Translations under genes and position numbers: made by a program
In this document: piece by piece, positions 9,792 to 18,316 of the stretch
Layout of the letters: each line of letters begins with the position of its first letter
Position numbering within the stretch: the first letter of the stretch is position 1
Notes under the pieces: model-generated
Database searches by the model: none
Told to the model about the DNA's origin: nothing
What the model saw: only the letters and a program-made list of their open reading frames with translations
Origin: Streptomyces asoensis
GTDB taxonomy: Bacteria; Actinomycetota; Actinomycetes; Streptomycetales; Streptomycetaceae
Direction: 5' to 3'
Length of the DNA stretch: 64,000 nucleotides
Assembly: GCF_013085465.1 (NCBI RefSeq)
Contig: NZ_CP049838.1
Coordinates: forward strand, 3,410,001-3,474,000

Positions 9792-10706
9792 TCAGGCCGA
9801 CGCCAGTTCGGGGGCCGTGCTCGCCGGGGTCGCCCATGCCTGGTCGTAGCGGTGCAGGAGCAGGCTCGCCATCGCCGGGTGGGTGCCCAGCGGGGCGGAC
9901 GCGATCCAGGGGGCCGCCTGCGCGGACTCGGTCGCGAAGCGGCCGGGGGCCGTGAAGTAGGAGGCGACCGCCACCCGATCGCGGCCTCGCGCGGCCAGGG
10001 CCCGCACCGCCGTGGGGACGGTCGGGGTCGCCGTGGAGGCGTACGCGGGGACCACCGGGACGCCCAGTCGGCGGGCCAGCAGACGGGCCGTACGGCGGGT
10101 GTCGAGGGCCGAGTCGGGGTCGCGGGAGCCCGCCGCCGCGAGGACGACCGCACTCGTGCGGCGTTCCTCCTGCGTCAGGTCCGTGCGCCAGCCCGCCTCC
10201 ACCAGGCGGGTGTACAGGGTCTCCACGAGGAACGGGTGCGGGCCGAGCGGTGCGGCCACGCGCGTGTGCACCCGCGCCTTCGCGGCCATCTCGGGGATGT
10301 CCCGCTTGACGTGGTAGCCGCGGGCCAGGAGGAGCGGGACCAGGACGGCGTCCGTCGTGCCCTGGGCGTCGAGGTCGGCGAGGGTGTCCGTCAGCAGCGG
10401 CTCGTTGAGCTCGATGTGGCCGAGGTGCACCGGCAGACCGGGGCGCTGCTCGCGGACGCGGTCCAGGAGCGTGCGGACGGTGCTCAGGGCGCGCGGGTCG
10501 CGGCTGCCGTGGGCGACGACGACCAGCGCGGGCGGGCCGGGACGCCGGCGGCCGTCGAGCTGGACGAGGCTGAGCTGGCTGGCGAGCTGGGAGCTGATCC
10601 GGTTCATGATGTGCGCCGTACTGTCGAGGTGGACTTCGGACTCGTCGTGGACTTCGGACTCGTCGTGGACTTCGGACTCGTCGTACTGAGCGGGCGACGC
10701 CTTCAT
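9792..10706 (-). CDS. Sirohydrochlorin chelatase (CbiX/SirB-like)
   Basis: A 304-residue protein with two CbiX-type halves. [12 protein letters not shown] starts the first half and its His is the expected metal/catalytic residue; [13 protein letters not shown] starts the second, where the matching His is replaced by Ala. This is the usual asymmetric arrangement of two-domain sirohydrochlorin chelatases. It inserts iron (or cobalt) into sirohydrochlorin, giving the siroheme that nitrite reductase NirB needs. The ATG at 10706 has AGGA seven bases upstream; residues 9-26 are then three copies of DESEVH, encoded by an 18-bp tandem repeat. An internal ATG at 10607 would skip the repeat and reach the domain sooner. 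GlnR-like pentamers upstream fit co-regulation with nitrite reduction. Confidence 0.87.
   Translation of the reverse strand: MKASPAQYDESEVHDESEVHDESEVHLDSTAHIMNRISSQLASQLSLVQLDGRRRPGPPALVVVAHGSRDPRALSTVRTLLDRVREQRPGLPVHLGHIELNEPLLTDTLADLDAQGTTDAVLVPLLLARGYHVKRDIPEMAAKARVHTRVAAPLGPHPFLVETLYTRLVEAGWRTDLTQEERRTSAVVLAAAGSRDPDSALDTRRTARLLARRLGVPVVPAYASTATPTVPTAVRALAARGRDRVAVASYFTAPGRFATESAQAAPWIASAPLGTHPAMASLLLHRYDQAWATPASTAPELASA
10631..10684 (-). repeat. In-frame 18-bp tandem repeat, three copies
   Basis: Three identical 18-bp units (10631-10648, 10649-10666, 10667-10684) encode DESEVH three times at the N-terminus of the chelatase. It is acidic, probably disordered, and dispensable to the fold. 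Confidence 0.9.
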
Positions 10707-10739
10707 GAACAGATCCTGACGGCACGAGGTTGCACCCCC

Positions 10740-10776
10740 GTTGCCTGACCGTCACGAGTGTTTTCGGGTCGTTCAC
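10740..10776 (-). promoter_or_regulatory. Candidate GlnR-type site upstream of the siroheme chelatase
   Basis: Read on the minus strand, the block contains GTGAA, six bases, GAAAA, five bases, GTGAC, six bases, GCAAC. This resembles two GlnR boxes (gTnAc, N6, GaAAc) but with one spacer a base short. It ends 34 bases before the ATG at 10706. This is inference by pattern only. Confidence 0.35.
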
Positions 10777-10896
10777 GCCGGGCCCGGGGGCGGTGTGAGA
10801 TGTGGCGCGCGGCACGGGGGCGAACCGGATCACCGTCGGCTGCGTCTTCCCGGGCCGAAGGGGCTTTCGACCTGTTCGACCTGGGGGGAACACCAT

Positions 10897-11574
10897 ATGG
10901 ACATCCGTCGACCGCGGCTGCCGCGCACTCGAGCCGGTCGGCGGCGGCTGGTGCAGGCCGTGATGGCCGGGTGCGTGCTCGCGCTGCTGCCGGCCACCTG
11001 GCTGTACGTGTCCACGGCCGACCGGCTCGGTACGACCGCCGACGCGCCGCGCACCGAGGTCGCCGTCGTGTTCGGCGCCGGTCTGTGGGACGGCGAGCCC
11101 TCGCCGTATCTCGCGCACCGGCTGGACGCGGCGGCGAGACTGTACCGGGAGGGCCGTATCGAGGTCGTGCTCGTGACGGGGGACAACAGTCGCGAGGACT
11201 ACGACGAGCCCGACGCCATGCGCACCTATCTGACCGGGCACGGGGTGCCCGGCGCGCGGATCGTCAGCGACTACGCCGGTTTCGACACCTGGGACTCCTG
11301 CGTCCGCGCCAAGAAGATCTTCGGCGTCGACAAGGCCGTGCTGATCAGCCAGGACTTCCACATCCGGCGGGCCGTCGCCCTGTGCGAGGCGGCGGGGGTG
11401 GACTCGTACGGGGTCGGGGTCGCCGCCAAGCACGACGTGACCTGGTACTACGGGGGCGCCCGGGAGGTTCTCGCGGCCGGCAAGGCGGCCCTGGACGCGG
11501 TGTTCGAGCCGGACCCCAGGTTCCTCGGGCCGAAGGAACCAGGAGTGACGAGGGCCCTCGCCGACGACCGGTGA
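10897..11574 (+). CDS. SanA/YdcF-like DUF218 membrane protein
   Basis: A 225-residue protein with one N-terminal membrane segment (LVQAVMAGCVLALLPATWLY) and an extracytoplasmic DUF218 domain. The domain shows VVFGAGLWDGEPSPYLAHRLDAA, VTGDNSRED and ISQDFHIRRA, the blocks typical of SanA, which in E. coli affects envelope permeability and vancomycin tolerance. The start is ATG at 10897, preceded by a GGGGGGAA ribosome site. The frame is open upstream to 10741 but without protein-like sequence. It is monocistronic. A cell-envelope role is likely; the reaction is unknown for the family. Confidence 0.85.
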   Translation: MDIRRPRLPRTRAGRRRLVQAVMAGCVLALLPATWLYVSTADRLGTTADAPRTEVAVVFGAGLWDGEPSPYLAHRLDAAARLYREGRIEVVLVTGDNSREDYDEPDAMRTYLTGHGVPGARIVSDYAGFDTWDSCVRAKKIFGVDKAVLISQDFHIRRAVALCEAAGVDSYGVGVAAKHDVTWYYGGAREVLAAGKAALDAVFEPDPRFLGPKEPGVTRALADDR

Positions 11575-11717
11575 GGCGACGGGGCGGCGACAGGTGAGGC
11601 TGCGGATGCGGCGGCGGGTGCGGCGGTCCCGCCCCGGCGGGCGCCTCACGGTGGGCCCGGTCCGGCGGGCGCCTCACGGTGGGCCCGGTCCGGCGAGGAG
11701 GGCACCACCACATCGCC

Positions 11718-11755
11718 GTAACAGGAGACCGCACGGCGCGTAACACGGCCGAAGC
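11718..11755 (+). promoter_or_regulatory. Candidate GlnR box pair and leaderless promoter of nitrate reductase
   Basis: Pentamers in 11-nt phase: GTAAC (11718), N6, CCGCA, N6, GTAAC (11740), N6, GAAGC (11751-11755), followed by a CACGCT hexamer and the ATG at 11768. GlnR of Streptomyces binds gTnAc, N6, GaAAc. No ribosome site is visible. CACGCT at -13 to -8 from the ATG carries the A and T most important in a -10 element, so a leaderless transcript is likely. The nitrite operon has the same arrangement at 26902-26950. Confidence 0.6.
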
Positions 11756-11767
11756 ACGCTGGAGCGT

Positions 11768-14140
11768 ATGCCGACCACTTCGACGCCCACCCACTGCCCG
11801 TACTGCGCCTTGCAGTGCGGGATGGCCCTGTCGCCCCTGCCCACGGGGGGCGTCGAGGTGGTCGAGCGCCCTGACTTCCCGGTGAACCGGGGCGCGCTGT
11901 GCGGCAAGGGCCGTACGGCGCCCGCGGTGCTCTCCTCCCGGGTGCGGCTGACCTCCCCGTTGGTGCGGTCCGGCGGTTCGCTCGTGCCGGCCACGTGGGA
12001 GGAGGCGCTGGACCGGATCGCCGGGGAGTTCGGCAGGGTGCGGTCCGAGCACGGGGCCGACGCGCTCGGTGTCTTCGGCGGGGGCGGGCTGACGAACGAG
12101 AAGGCGTACACGCTCGGCAAGTTCGCGCGGGTCGTGCTCGGCACCTCGCAGATCGACTACAACGGCCGCTTCTGCATGTCGTCGGCGGCGGCGGCCGGCA
12201 TCAAGGCGTTCGGGCTCGACCGGGGGCTCCCCTTCCCGCTGGAGGACATCCCGAGGACGGGGTGCGTGATCCTGGTCGGATCCAACCTCGCGGAGACCAT
12301 GCCGCCCGCTCTGCGGTTCTTCAACGAGCTGCGGGAGAACGGCGGCACACTGATCGTGATCGACCCGCGCCGCACGAAGACCGCCGAGCAGGCCGACCTG
12401 CACCTCGCGCCCCGGCCGGGAACGGATCTCGCGCTGGCGCTGGGTCTGCTGCACCTGATCGTCGCCGAGGGGCGGGTCGACGAGGAGTACGTGCGGGAGC
12501 GGACCACCGGCTGGGAGGACGCGCGGGCGGCCGCCATGGCTCACTGGCCGGAGTACGTGGAGCGGATCACGGGGGTGTCCGTTCCTCAACTCCGGGAGAC
12601 CGTAAGGCTGTTCTGCGAACCCGAGGCCGCGATGGTGCTCACCGCGCGCGGGCCCGAGCAGCACTCCAAGGGCACCGACACGGTCGGCGCGTGGATCAAC
12701 CTCTGCCTGGCGACGGGGCGGGCCGGGCGGCCGCTCAGCGGCTACGGCTGTCTGACCGGGCAGGGCAACGGGCAGGGCGGGCGCGAGCACGGCCAGAAGG
12801 CCGACCAGCTGCCCGGCTACCGCAAGCTGGACGACCCGGCCGCCCGACGGCACGTCGCCGAGGTGTGGGGCGTGGACCCGGACTCGCTGCCCGGGCCCGG
12901 GCGCAGCGCGTACGAACTGCTCGACGCCCTGGGGTCCGACGTCCGGTCGCTGCTGCTGATGGGGTCGAACCCGGTGGTGTCGGCGCCGCGCGCCGCGCAC
13001 ATCGAGGAGCGCATCAAGTCCCTCGAGTTCCTCGCCGTCTGCGATGTCGTCCTCTCGGAGACGGCGGCCCTCGCGGACGTCGTCCTGCCGGTCACCCAGT
13101 GGGCGGAGGAGACGGGGACGACGACCAGCCTGGAGGGACGGGTGCTGCTGCGACGCCAGGCGATCACCGCCCCGGAGGGGGTACGGAGCGACCTGGAGGT
13201 CCTGCACGAGCTGGCGGCACGGCTGGGCGTCGAGAAGGGCTTCCCGACCGACCCCGAGGAGGTCTTCGAGGAACTCCGACGGGCCAGCGCGGGCGGCGTC
13301 GCGGACTACTCCGGCATCACCTACGCGCGACTGACGGAGGAGAACGGGGCCGGGGTGTTCTGGCCCTGCCCGGCGGAGACAGAGGGCGAGGCGGGCGCCG
13401 AGGGTGGCGCGGCGGCCAACGGCGAAGCGGGCGCCGAGGGTGGCGCGGCGGCCAACGGCGAAGCGGGCGCCGAGGGTGGCGCGGCGGCCAACGGCGAAGC
13501 GGGCGCCGAGGGTGGCGCGGCGGCCAACGGCGAAGCGGGCGCCGAGGGTGGCGCGGCGGCCAACGGCGAAGCGCGGGACGAGGGTGGCGCGGCGGCCAAC
13601 GGCGAAGCGCGGGACGAGGGTGGCGCGGCGGCCAACGGCGAAGCGCGGGACGAAGGAGACGAGCCGGGGCATCGGCGGGTGGCCGGTACGCCTCGGCTCT
13701 TTCTCGAGCGGTTCGCCACGGAGGACGGGCGGGCGCGCTTCGTGCCGGTCTCGCACCGGCCCAACGCCGAGGAACCCGACGACGACTACCCCGTCCTGCT
13801 CACCACCGGGCGGGTCGTGGCGCAGTACCAGTCCGGCGCCCAGACCCGCCGCGTGGACGAGCTGAACGCCGCCGCGCCCGGCCCGTTCGTGGAGCTGCAC
13901 CCCCGGCTGGCGGCGCGGATCGGAGCGGCCGAGGGCGACCCGCTGTCCGTGGTGTCGCGACGCGGACGAGCGGTGGCCCCGGCCCGGATCACCACCGGGA
14001 TCCGCCCCGACACCGTCTTCATGCCGTTCCACTGGCCGGGCGAGGGCCGCGTCAACACGCTGACCAACCCGGCGCTGGACCCCACCTCACGCATGCCGGA
14101 GTTCAAGGTGTGCGCGGTGCGGGTGGAGATCGCCGAGTAA
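11768..14140 (+). CDS. nasA: Assimilatory nitrate reductase, molybdopterin catalytic subunit
   Basis: A 790-residue bis-MGD oxidoreductase that reduces nitrate to nitrite in the cytoplasm. An N-terminal [4Fe-4S] site is formed by C10, C13, C17 and C45 (HCPYCALQC and ALCGKG). Cys136 in NGRFCMSSA is the expected molybdenum ligand, as in NapA/NasA. The C-terminal dinucleotide-binding domain begins near YPVLLTTGRVVAQYQSG. There is no signal peptide, which argues for the assimilatory form and against periplasmic Nap. Residues 540-630 are an Ala/Gly/Glu-rich tandem repeat inserted between catalytic and C-terminal domains. The electron donor is not encoded next door. GlnR-like pentamers upstream link it to the nir operon. 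The name nasA follows Streptomyces usage; narB would be the cyanobacterial name. Confidence 0.9.
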   Translation: MPTTSTPTHCPYCALQCGMALSPLPTGGVEVVERPDFPVNRGALCGKGRTAPAVLSSRVRLTSPLVRSGGSLVPATWEEALDRIAGEFGRVRSEHGADALGVFGGGGLTNEKAYTLGKFARVVLGTSQIDYNGRFCMSSAAAAGIKAFGLDRGLPFPLEDIPRTGCVILVGSNLAETMPPALRFFNELRENGGTLIVIDPRRTKTAEQADLHLAPRPGTDLALALGLLHLIVAEGRVDEEYVRERTTGWEDARAAAMAHWPEYVERITGVSVPQLRETVRLFCEPEAAMVLTARGPEQHSKGTDTVGAWINLCLATGRAGRPLSGYGCLTGQGNGQGGREHGQKADQLPGYRKLDDPAARRHVAEVWGVDPDSLPGPGRSAYELLDALGSDVRSLLLMGSNPVVSAPRAAHIEERIKSLEFLAVCDVVLSETAALADVVLPVTQWAEETGTTTSLEGRVLLRRQAITAPEGVRSDLEVLHELAARLGVEKGFPTDPEEVFEELRRASAGGVADYSGITYARLTEENGAGVFWPCPAETEGEAGAEGGAAANGEAGAEGGAAANGEAGAEGGAAANGEAGAEGGAAANGEAGAEGGAAANGEARDEGGAAANGEARDEGGAAANGEARDEGDEPGHRRVAGTPRLFLERFATEDGRARFVPVSHRPNAEEPDDDYPVLLTTGRVVAQYQSGAQTRRVDELNAAAPGPFVELHPRLAARIGAAEGDPLSVVSRRGRAVAPARITTGIRPDTVFMPFHWPGEGRVNTLTNPALDPTSRMPEFKVCAVRVEIAE
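13385..13657 (+). repeat. 36-bp in-frame tandem repeat in nitrate reductase
   Basis: Seven full 36-bp units run from 13385 to 13636, followed by a 21-bp partial unit. The first five encode GEAGAEGGAAAN and the next two GEARDEGGAAAN; the partial ends GEARDEG. Units are nearly identical at the DNA level, pointing to recent expansion. Confidence 0.95.
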
Positions 14141-14155
14141 CAGGCCGCCGACGGG

Positions 14156-14902
14156 CTAGCCGGGCAGGCGCAGGGCGAGCCCGTCCAGGACGACCTCCAG
14201 GCCGTACCGGAACTTCTCGTCGCGCAGCGCGACGGGGTCGGCGGCCGTCGCGGCGGCGTCCGCGTAGCCGCCGGCGAGATGCTCGTGCCCGGCCGCGGCC
14301 TCCTGGGCGGCGGGCATGAGGCGGGCGATGAAGTCGGACTCGCTCTCGCCCGAGCGGGCGACCGTGGTGAGCCAGGCGGCCTCGGTGGTGCTCATGCCGA
14401 TGACGTACGACAGGACGGTGTCGATGGCGCGGCTCGGCTCCGGGAAGCCTGCGGCCGTGAACAGCGCGGCCAGGCGCTCGGAGAAGGACATGAGGTTGGG
14501 GCCGAGGTAGGCGAGGCCCGCCTGGCCGAGAACCGACGACAGCCAGGGGTGACGCAGACTCGTCGCGCGGAAGGCGGCGCCGGCCTCGGTGACGGCCACC
14601 CGCCAGTCGGGGGCGTCCGCGTCCGGGACGTGGATCTCGGCGGCGACCTCGTCGACGGCCAGCTCCATCAGCTCGTCCTTGGTGGCGACGTGCCGGTACA
14701 GAGAGGTCGCGCCGGCGTTCAGCCGGGCGCCCAGCTTGCGCATGCTCAGCGCCTCGATGCCGTCGGCGTCCAGCATGGCGATCGCCTCGCGGACGATCGA
14801 GACCCGGCTGAGCGTCGGCTGGTCGGGCTCACGGCGCTGCCGGGCCCAGACGGACGGCACGGGGTGCGGGTTCTTCGTCCTGGCGGCCACGGGCGCTCCC
14901 AT
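14156..14902 (-). CDS. TetR-family repressor (TetR_C class)
   Basis: A regulator of about 248 residues. The N-terminal helix-turn-helix is readable as IVREAIAMLDADGIEALSMRKL, then GARLNAGATSLYRHVATKDEL. The C-terminal ligand domain resembles the TetR_C class (RHPWLSSVLGQAGLAYLGPN). The ATG at 14902 abuts AGGA; a GTG at 14890 has a better-spaced GGAG and may be the true start. It is divergent from an MFS exporter across a gap rich in inverted repeats, the usual layout for a repressor of an efflux pump that also controls itself. The inducer is unknown. Confidence 0.88.
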   Translation of the reverse strand: MGAPVAARTKNPHPVPSVWARQRREPDQPTLSRVSIVREAIAMLDADGIEALSMRKLGARLNAGATSLYRHVATKDELMELAVDEVAAEIHVPDADAPDWRVAVTEAGAAFRATSLRHPWLSSVLGQAGLAYLGPNLMSFSERLAALFTAAGFPEPSRAIDTVLSYVIGMSTTEAAWLTTVARSGESESDFIARLMPAAQEAAAGHEHLAGGYADAAATAADPVALRDEKFRYGLEVVLDGLALRLPG

Positions 14903-14977
14903 TCCTCGGTGCGTACTGCTCCATCGCGTACTGCTCGTCGCGTACATCGTGCGCTCCCAGCGTACAGAGTTCGATAG

Positions 14978-15076
14978 TTGCGCACACCGTTCCGTGATGC
15001 GTACAGTGTGCGCATCGGACGGAACGCCGTACGCCACCAACGGAACAGTGTGCGCAACGAGAGAACGATGTGCGCA
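14978..15076. promoter_or_regulatory. Operator array between tetR and MFS exporter
   Basis: A 17-bp arm at 14978-14994 (TTGCGCACACCGTTCCG) is repeated in inverted form at 15041-15057 with one mismatch. The core GTGTGCGCA occurs at 15006, 15048 and, as ATGTGCGCA, at 15068, and inverted at 14979. The direct copies are 42 and 20 bp apart, about four and two helical turns. These are probable binding sites for the adjacent TetR protein, covering both divergent promoters. Confidence 0.65.
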
Positions 15077-15099
15077 CGACGAAAGGACAGGACACCGTC

Positions 15100-16617
15100 A
15101 TGGAGAACCCGGTGAAAACCCGCGACCCCCGCCGCTGGTGGATCCTCGTCGTGCTGTGTCTGAGCACGGTGGTCCTGACGATCGACAGCATGGCGCTGAC
15201 CGTCGCGGTCCCCTCGATGACCGAGGACATCGGCGCGAGCGCCCAGGACACCCAGTGGATCCTGGACTCCTACATCCTGGTCTTCGCCGGCCTCCTGCTG
15301 ACCTCCGGCAGCCTCGGCGACCGCTTCGGCCGCCGCAGGGTGATGCTGCTGGGCCTGCTGCTCTTCGGGGCGGCCTCACTGGCCGCGACGATCTGCACCG
15401 ACCCCGGCGAGGTGATCGCCGTGCGCACCGCGATGGGCGTCGGCGGGGCACTGATCATGCCGTCCACCCTCTCGATCCTCATCACCGTCTTCGACGACGA
15501 GGAGCGCGGCAGGGCGATGGCCGCGTGGGGTTCGGTGTCGATGCTGGGGCTGGTCGGCAGCCCGGTCCTGGGTGGCGTCCTGATCGACCACTTCTCCTGG
15601 CACTCGATCTTCCTCATCAACGTCCCGGTCGTCGCGCTCGCCGTCGTCGCCGCCGTGGTCCTGATGCCGGAGTCCAGGGCGCCCTGGCAGAAGTCCGACC
15701 CGCTGGGCGCGGTGCTCTCCGCGGTCGGTATGACCGCCCTGGTCTGGTGGATCATCGAGCTCCCGCAGCACGGCGCGTTCGGCGGCCGCTCGACGCTCTC
15801 GCTGGCGGTCGCCGTGGTCGGCCTGGCCGGCTTCGTGATCTGGGAGAACGTCACGTCCACCCCGATGGTCCCGCTGGTCCTCTTCAAGCACCGCAACTTC
15901 AGCGGCGGTTCGCTCTCACTGGCCCTGGTCCAGATCGGCAACGGCGGTCTGCTGCTGGTCCTCACCCAGTACCTCCAGTTCGTCCTCGGCTACTCCCCCG
16001 TCAAGGCGGGCCTCGCCTTCCTGCCCCTCGCCGTCGCGGCGCTGATCGGCAACGGCGTGGGCGTGAAGCTGGCCGAGAAGATCGGCAACCGGTTCGTGAT
16101 CCTGTCCGGGATGCTGGTGATGACCGCCTGCTTCGCCCTGCTGACGACGGTCGACGCCGACTCGGGCTTCACCGTCCCGGCCATCGCCCTCGGGCTGCTC
16201 GGCCTCGGCGCGGGTCTGGCGATGCCGGCCGCCGTCGGCGCGCTGATGGGCACCATCCCCGAGGACAAAGCGGGCGTCGGCTCTGCTCTCAACGACACCA
16301 TCCAGCAGGCCGGCACCGCCCTCGGCATCGCGATCCTCGGCTCCCTGCTGACCAGCGGCTACGCCGCCGAGATGCCGTCCGACGCCCCCGAGGCGGCCCG
16401 GCAGTCGATCGGCGGGGCGCTGGCGGTGGCCGGCCGGGACGCGGGCCTGGTCCGGGCGGCCCGGGAAGCCTTCACCGCCTCGATGACGACGACCTTCACG
16501 GTCAGCGCGATCGGCGTCCTGGCGGCGGCGATCCTGGCGACCCTGGTGATGCGGGACGGCAAGTCGGAGCAGCCCGCGACCGAGGCCCGGGTGGCGGAAT
16601 CCGAGCCGGCCGCCTGA
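15100..16617 (+). CDS. MFS drug exporter, DHA2 (14-helix) family
   Basis: A 505-residue major facilitator of the EmrB/QacA type. The N-terminal helix is WWILVVLCLSTVVLTIDS; the family signature appears as GSLGDRFGRRRVMLLG after helix 2, and GSVSMLGLVGSPVLGGVL follows as the antiporter motif C. About 14 hydrophobic segments are present. The start is ATG at 15100, within GGACA spacing. Proton-driven efflux of a toxic small molecule is the family role; the inducer of the divergent TetR regulator is the best guess for substrate. A hairpin at 16642-16674 ends the unit. Confidence 0.92.
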   Translation: MENPVKTRDPRRWWILVVLCLSTVVLTIDSMALTVAVPSMTEDIGASAQDTQWILDSYILVFAGLLLTSGSLGDRFGRRRVMLLGLLLFGAASLAATICTDPGEVIAVRTAMGVGGALIMPSTLSILITVFDDEERGRAMAAWGSVSMLGLVGSPVLGGVLIDHFSWHSIFLINVPVVALAVVAAVVLMPESRAPWQKSDPLGAVLSAVGMTALVWWIIELPQHGAFGGRSTLSLAVAVVGLAGFVIWENVTSTPMVPLVLFKHRNFSGGSLSLALVQIGNGGLLLVLTQYLQFVLGYSPVKAGLAFLPLAVAALIGNGVGVKLAEKIGNRFVILSGMLVMTACFALLTTVDADSGFTVPAIALGLLGLGAGLAMPAAVGALMGTIPEDKAGVGSALNDTIQQAGTALGIAILGSLLTSGYAAEMPSDAPEAARQSIGGALAVAGRDAGLVRAAREAFTASMTTTFTVSAIGVLAAAILATLVMRDGKSEQPATEARVAESEPAA

Positions 16618-16641
16618 GCGACACGGCTTCCGTTCCGAGAC

Positions 16642-16674
16642 GGCCGGCACCCTGCGGGGTGCCGGGTGCCGGCC
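16642..16674. terminator. Convergent terminator
   Basis: A perfect 11-bp stem (GGCCGGCACCC at 16642-16652, GGGTGCCGGCC at 16664-16674) lies between the MFS exporter and the convergent DUF6215-like gene. Confidence 0.7.
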
Positions 16675-16742
16675 TTCCGCGTGGACGGCGGTGTGCGACG
16701 CGGCCGAACCACCGTCAGCCGGCCGCCATCAGCCGTCCGTCG

Positions 16743-17456
16743 TCAGCCGGCGGCCGTCCAGCCCGGGATCGCGGGCAGGACCTTCTGCGCGATGCTCAGC
16801 AGGGCCGTGTCGTCCGGTCGCACGTTGTCCTGGCGCCAGATGGCGAGTTCGTAGGAGCCGCCGCCGTCCTTGGTGTCCGGGGCGACGACCAGAGCGCGGG
16901 CGATGCCGCCGGGGCCGGCGTCGGACTTGCCGCCGCCGAGGTCGAAGCTGAAGGCGATCGTCTGGCTCGAGTAGAGCACCGCGGGGTGGCCCAGGACCGT
17001 CTTGGACTCCGCTTCGTTCAGCAGGTCCTCCATCCCCGCGATCGGGAGGTCGTCATAGGACCGCGAGAGCTTCACGGTGTACGTGTCCAGTTGGACGGTC
17101 CCCTCCGGGCTGGGGATCTCGGTGCCGCTCGCCATCTGGACCGAACCGTCACTGCCGTAGGCCGTCAGCGCGCGCTCCTGCGGAGTGCCGAGAAGCGTCG
17201 GCAGGTCCGCCCGGTTCAGCGCCGTGCACAGCTCCGTCCCGGAGATGCGCTGCGCGGCCTTCGCGGCCTTGGTGGCCTTCTCGTCCTCGTCGTCGACGCG
17301 GCAGACCGCCGGTTTGTCCGCGGCCGCGGCGTCGTTCTTCTGGATCACGTACAGCCCGCCCCCGAGCGCCCCGACCACCACCAGCGCCGCGATGGCTTGA
17401 GCCCATGCGTTCGGGCCCTTCTCGGGCGCGGCAACTATCTCGGCCATGTCCCCCAT
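16743..17456 (-). CDS. Membrane-anchored protein, DUF6215-like
   Basis: A 237-residue protein with a short cytoplasmic head (EKGPNAWAQAIAA), one membrane segment (ALVVVGALGGGLYVIQ) and an extracytoplasmic domain of about 190 residues with two Cys (CRVDDED and ELCTALN). The head and membrane segment match my memory of the actinobacterial DUF6215 family, not checked. Either ATG 17456 or ATG 17447 may start it; the first has GGGGG upstream. No catalytic motif is visible. It is followed on the same strand by nothing; its upstream neighbour is another uncharacterised gene, possibly co-transcribed. Function unknown. Confidence 0.7.
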   Translation of the reverse strand: MGDMAEIVAAPEKGPNAWAQAIAALVVVGALGGGLYVIQKNDAAAADKPAVCRVDDEDEKATKAAKAAQRISGTELCTALNRADLPTLLGTPQERALTAYGSDGSVQMASGTEIPSPEGTVQLDTYTVKLSRSYDDLPIAGMEDLLNEAESKTVLGHPAVLYSSQTIAFSFDLGGGKSDAGPGGIARALVVAPDTKDGGGSYELAIWRQDNVRPDDTALLSIAQKVLPAIPGWTAAG

Positions 17457-17536
17457 TACCCCCGGTACCCCCTGCTCGCGCCGGATGCGCGCTGAGGGAG
17501 CGTAACGGGTGATCCAGCCACGGGGAAGCGGGTTCC

Positions 17537-18193
17537 TCACCAGTAGGTGACGTCCAGTACCCGCGCGCAGTGCGGATCCCCGTCGTCCGCCACCATCTGC
17601 TCCACCTCCCCTCGAACCAGCGAGGGGAGCGCCGCGATCAGCGCCGTGAGCGCCCCGGTCGTCCGGACGTCGGCGGCGGTCACCCCCGGGAGTCCGTCGG
17701 CCCGGAAGTACAGCCGCGCCCGGTCCTGGTCCAGGAAGAGAAAGCCGTGCAGGAGGGGATCCGTCGAGTGGTTCTCGTCGAAGCACGTGGCCCGGACCAG
17801 GGTCCGCACCAACCGAAGCCCCCGATCGGCGGCCGTCTCGTCGGCCCGCGGCACGACCGCCGGGTCCACGGGAACGAGCGGCATCCCCATCACCGTCCCC
17901 GTCCCCGTCCCCGTCCCGGCCGACCGTCCGCCCTCCCCGCACAGGGTGCGCAGCATCCCGATGACGTCGTACGCGGTCACACAGTCCTCACCGACGAGGA
18001 GCGGAAACTCGTAGAGCGTCGACCCACCTGTGCCCACGGCACTTACGGGCCCGACGGCAACCCGCACGGCATCGGCGCCACCGGGGGCGGGCAGCACTCC
18101 GCGCACGTACGACGTCCCGACGAGCGGGGCGTGGAGATGCTGAAGCATGAGGGGGATCAGGTCGGCCTGGTCACACGCGGTCTCTTCGTCCAC
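17537..18193 (-). CDS. Hypothetical protein
   Basis: A 218-residue protein I do not recognise. It begins VDEETACDQADLIPLMLQHL if the GTG at 18193 is used; the frame is open to 18277, but that extension is Arg/Pro-rich and looks non-coding. No signal peptide or membrane segment is visible. A GTGTGTGT-type run (residues near SAGTGTGTGTVMG) comes from a short sequence repeat. Composition and codon bias are normal for the genome, supporting a real gene. It sits 80 bp upstream of the DUF6215-like gene on the same strand. Function unknown. Confidence 0.6.
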   Translation of the reverse strand: MDEETACDQADLIPLMLQHLHAPLVGTSYVRGVLPAPGGADAVRVAVGPVSAVGTGGSTLYEFPLLVGEDCVTAYDVIGMLRTLCGEGGRSAGTGTGTGTVMGMPLVPVDPAVVPRADETAADRGLRLVRTLVRATCFDENHSTDPLLHGFLFLDQDRARLYFRADGLPGVTAADVRTTGALTALIAALPSLVRGEVEQMVADDGDPHCARVLDVTYW

Positions 18194-18316
18194 GGGGGCA
18201 TTGTCGACGCCGGGGCGTGAGGTGCGGGGCTCCCACGACGGCCATCCAGAACGCCGTGGGCGCGGCCTGACCCGCACTCACCTGGCAGGTCGCAGAAGAC
18301 GGTGGGCTGTCCGTGG

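Noticed and set aside
13385-13657. Possible CRISPR array
   Set aside because: Units are contiguous with no unique spacers and encode a protein repeat in frame. The 54190-54600 and 57541-57900 tracts were rejected for the same reason.
18194-18277. N-terminal extension of the hypothetical protein at 17537
   Set aside because: Residues are Arg/Pro/Trp/Ser-rich like shadow frames; GTG 18193 gives a more ordinary N-terminus.
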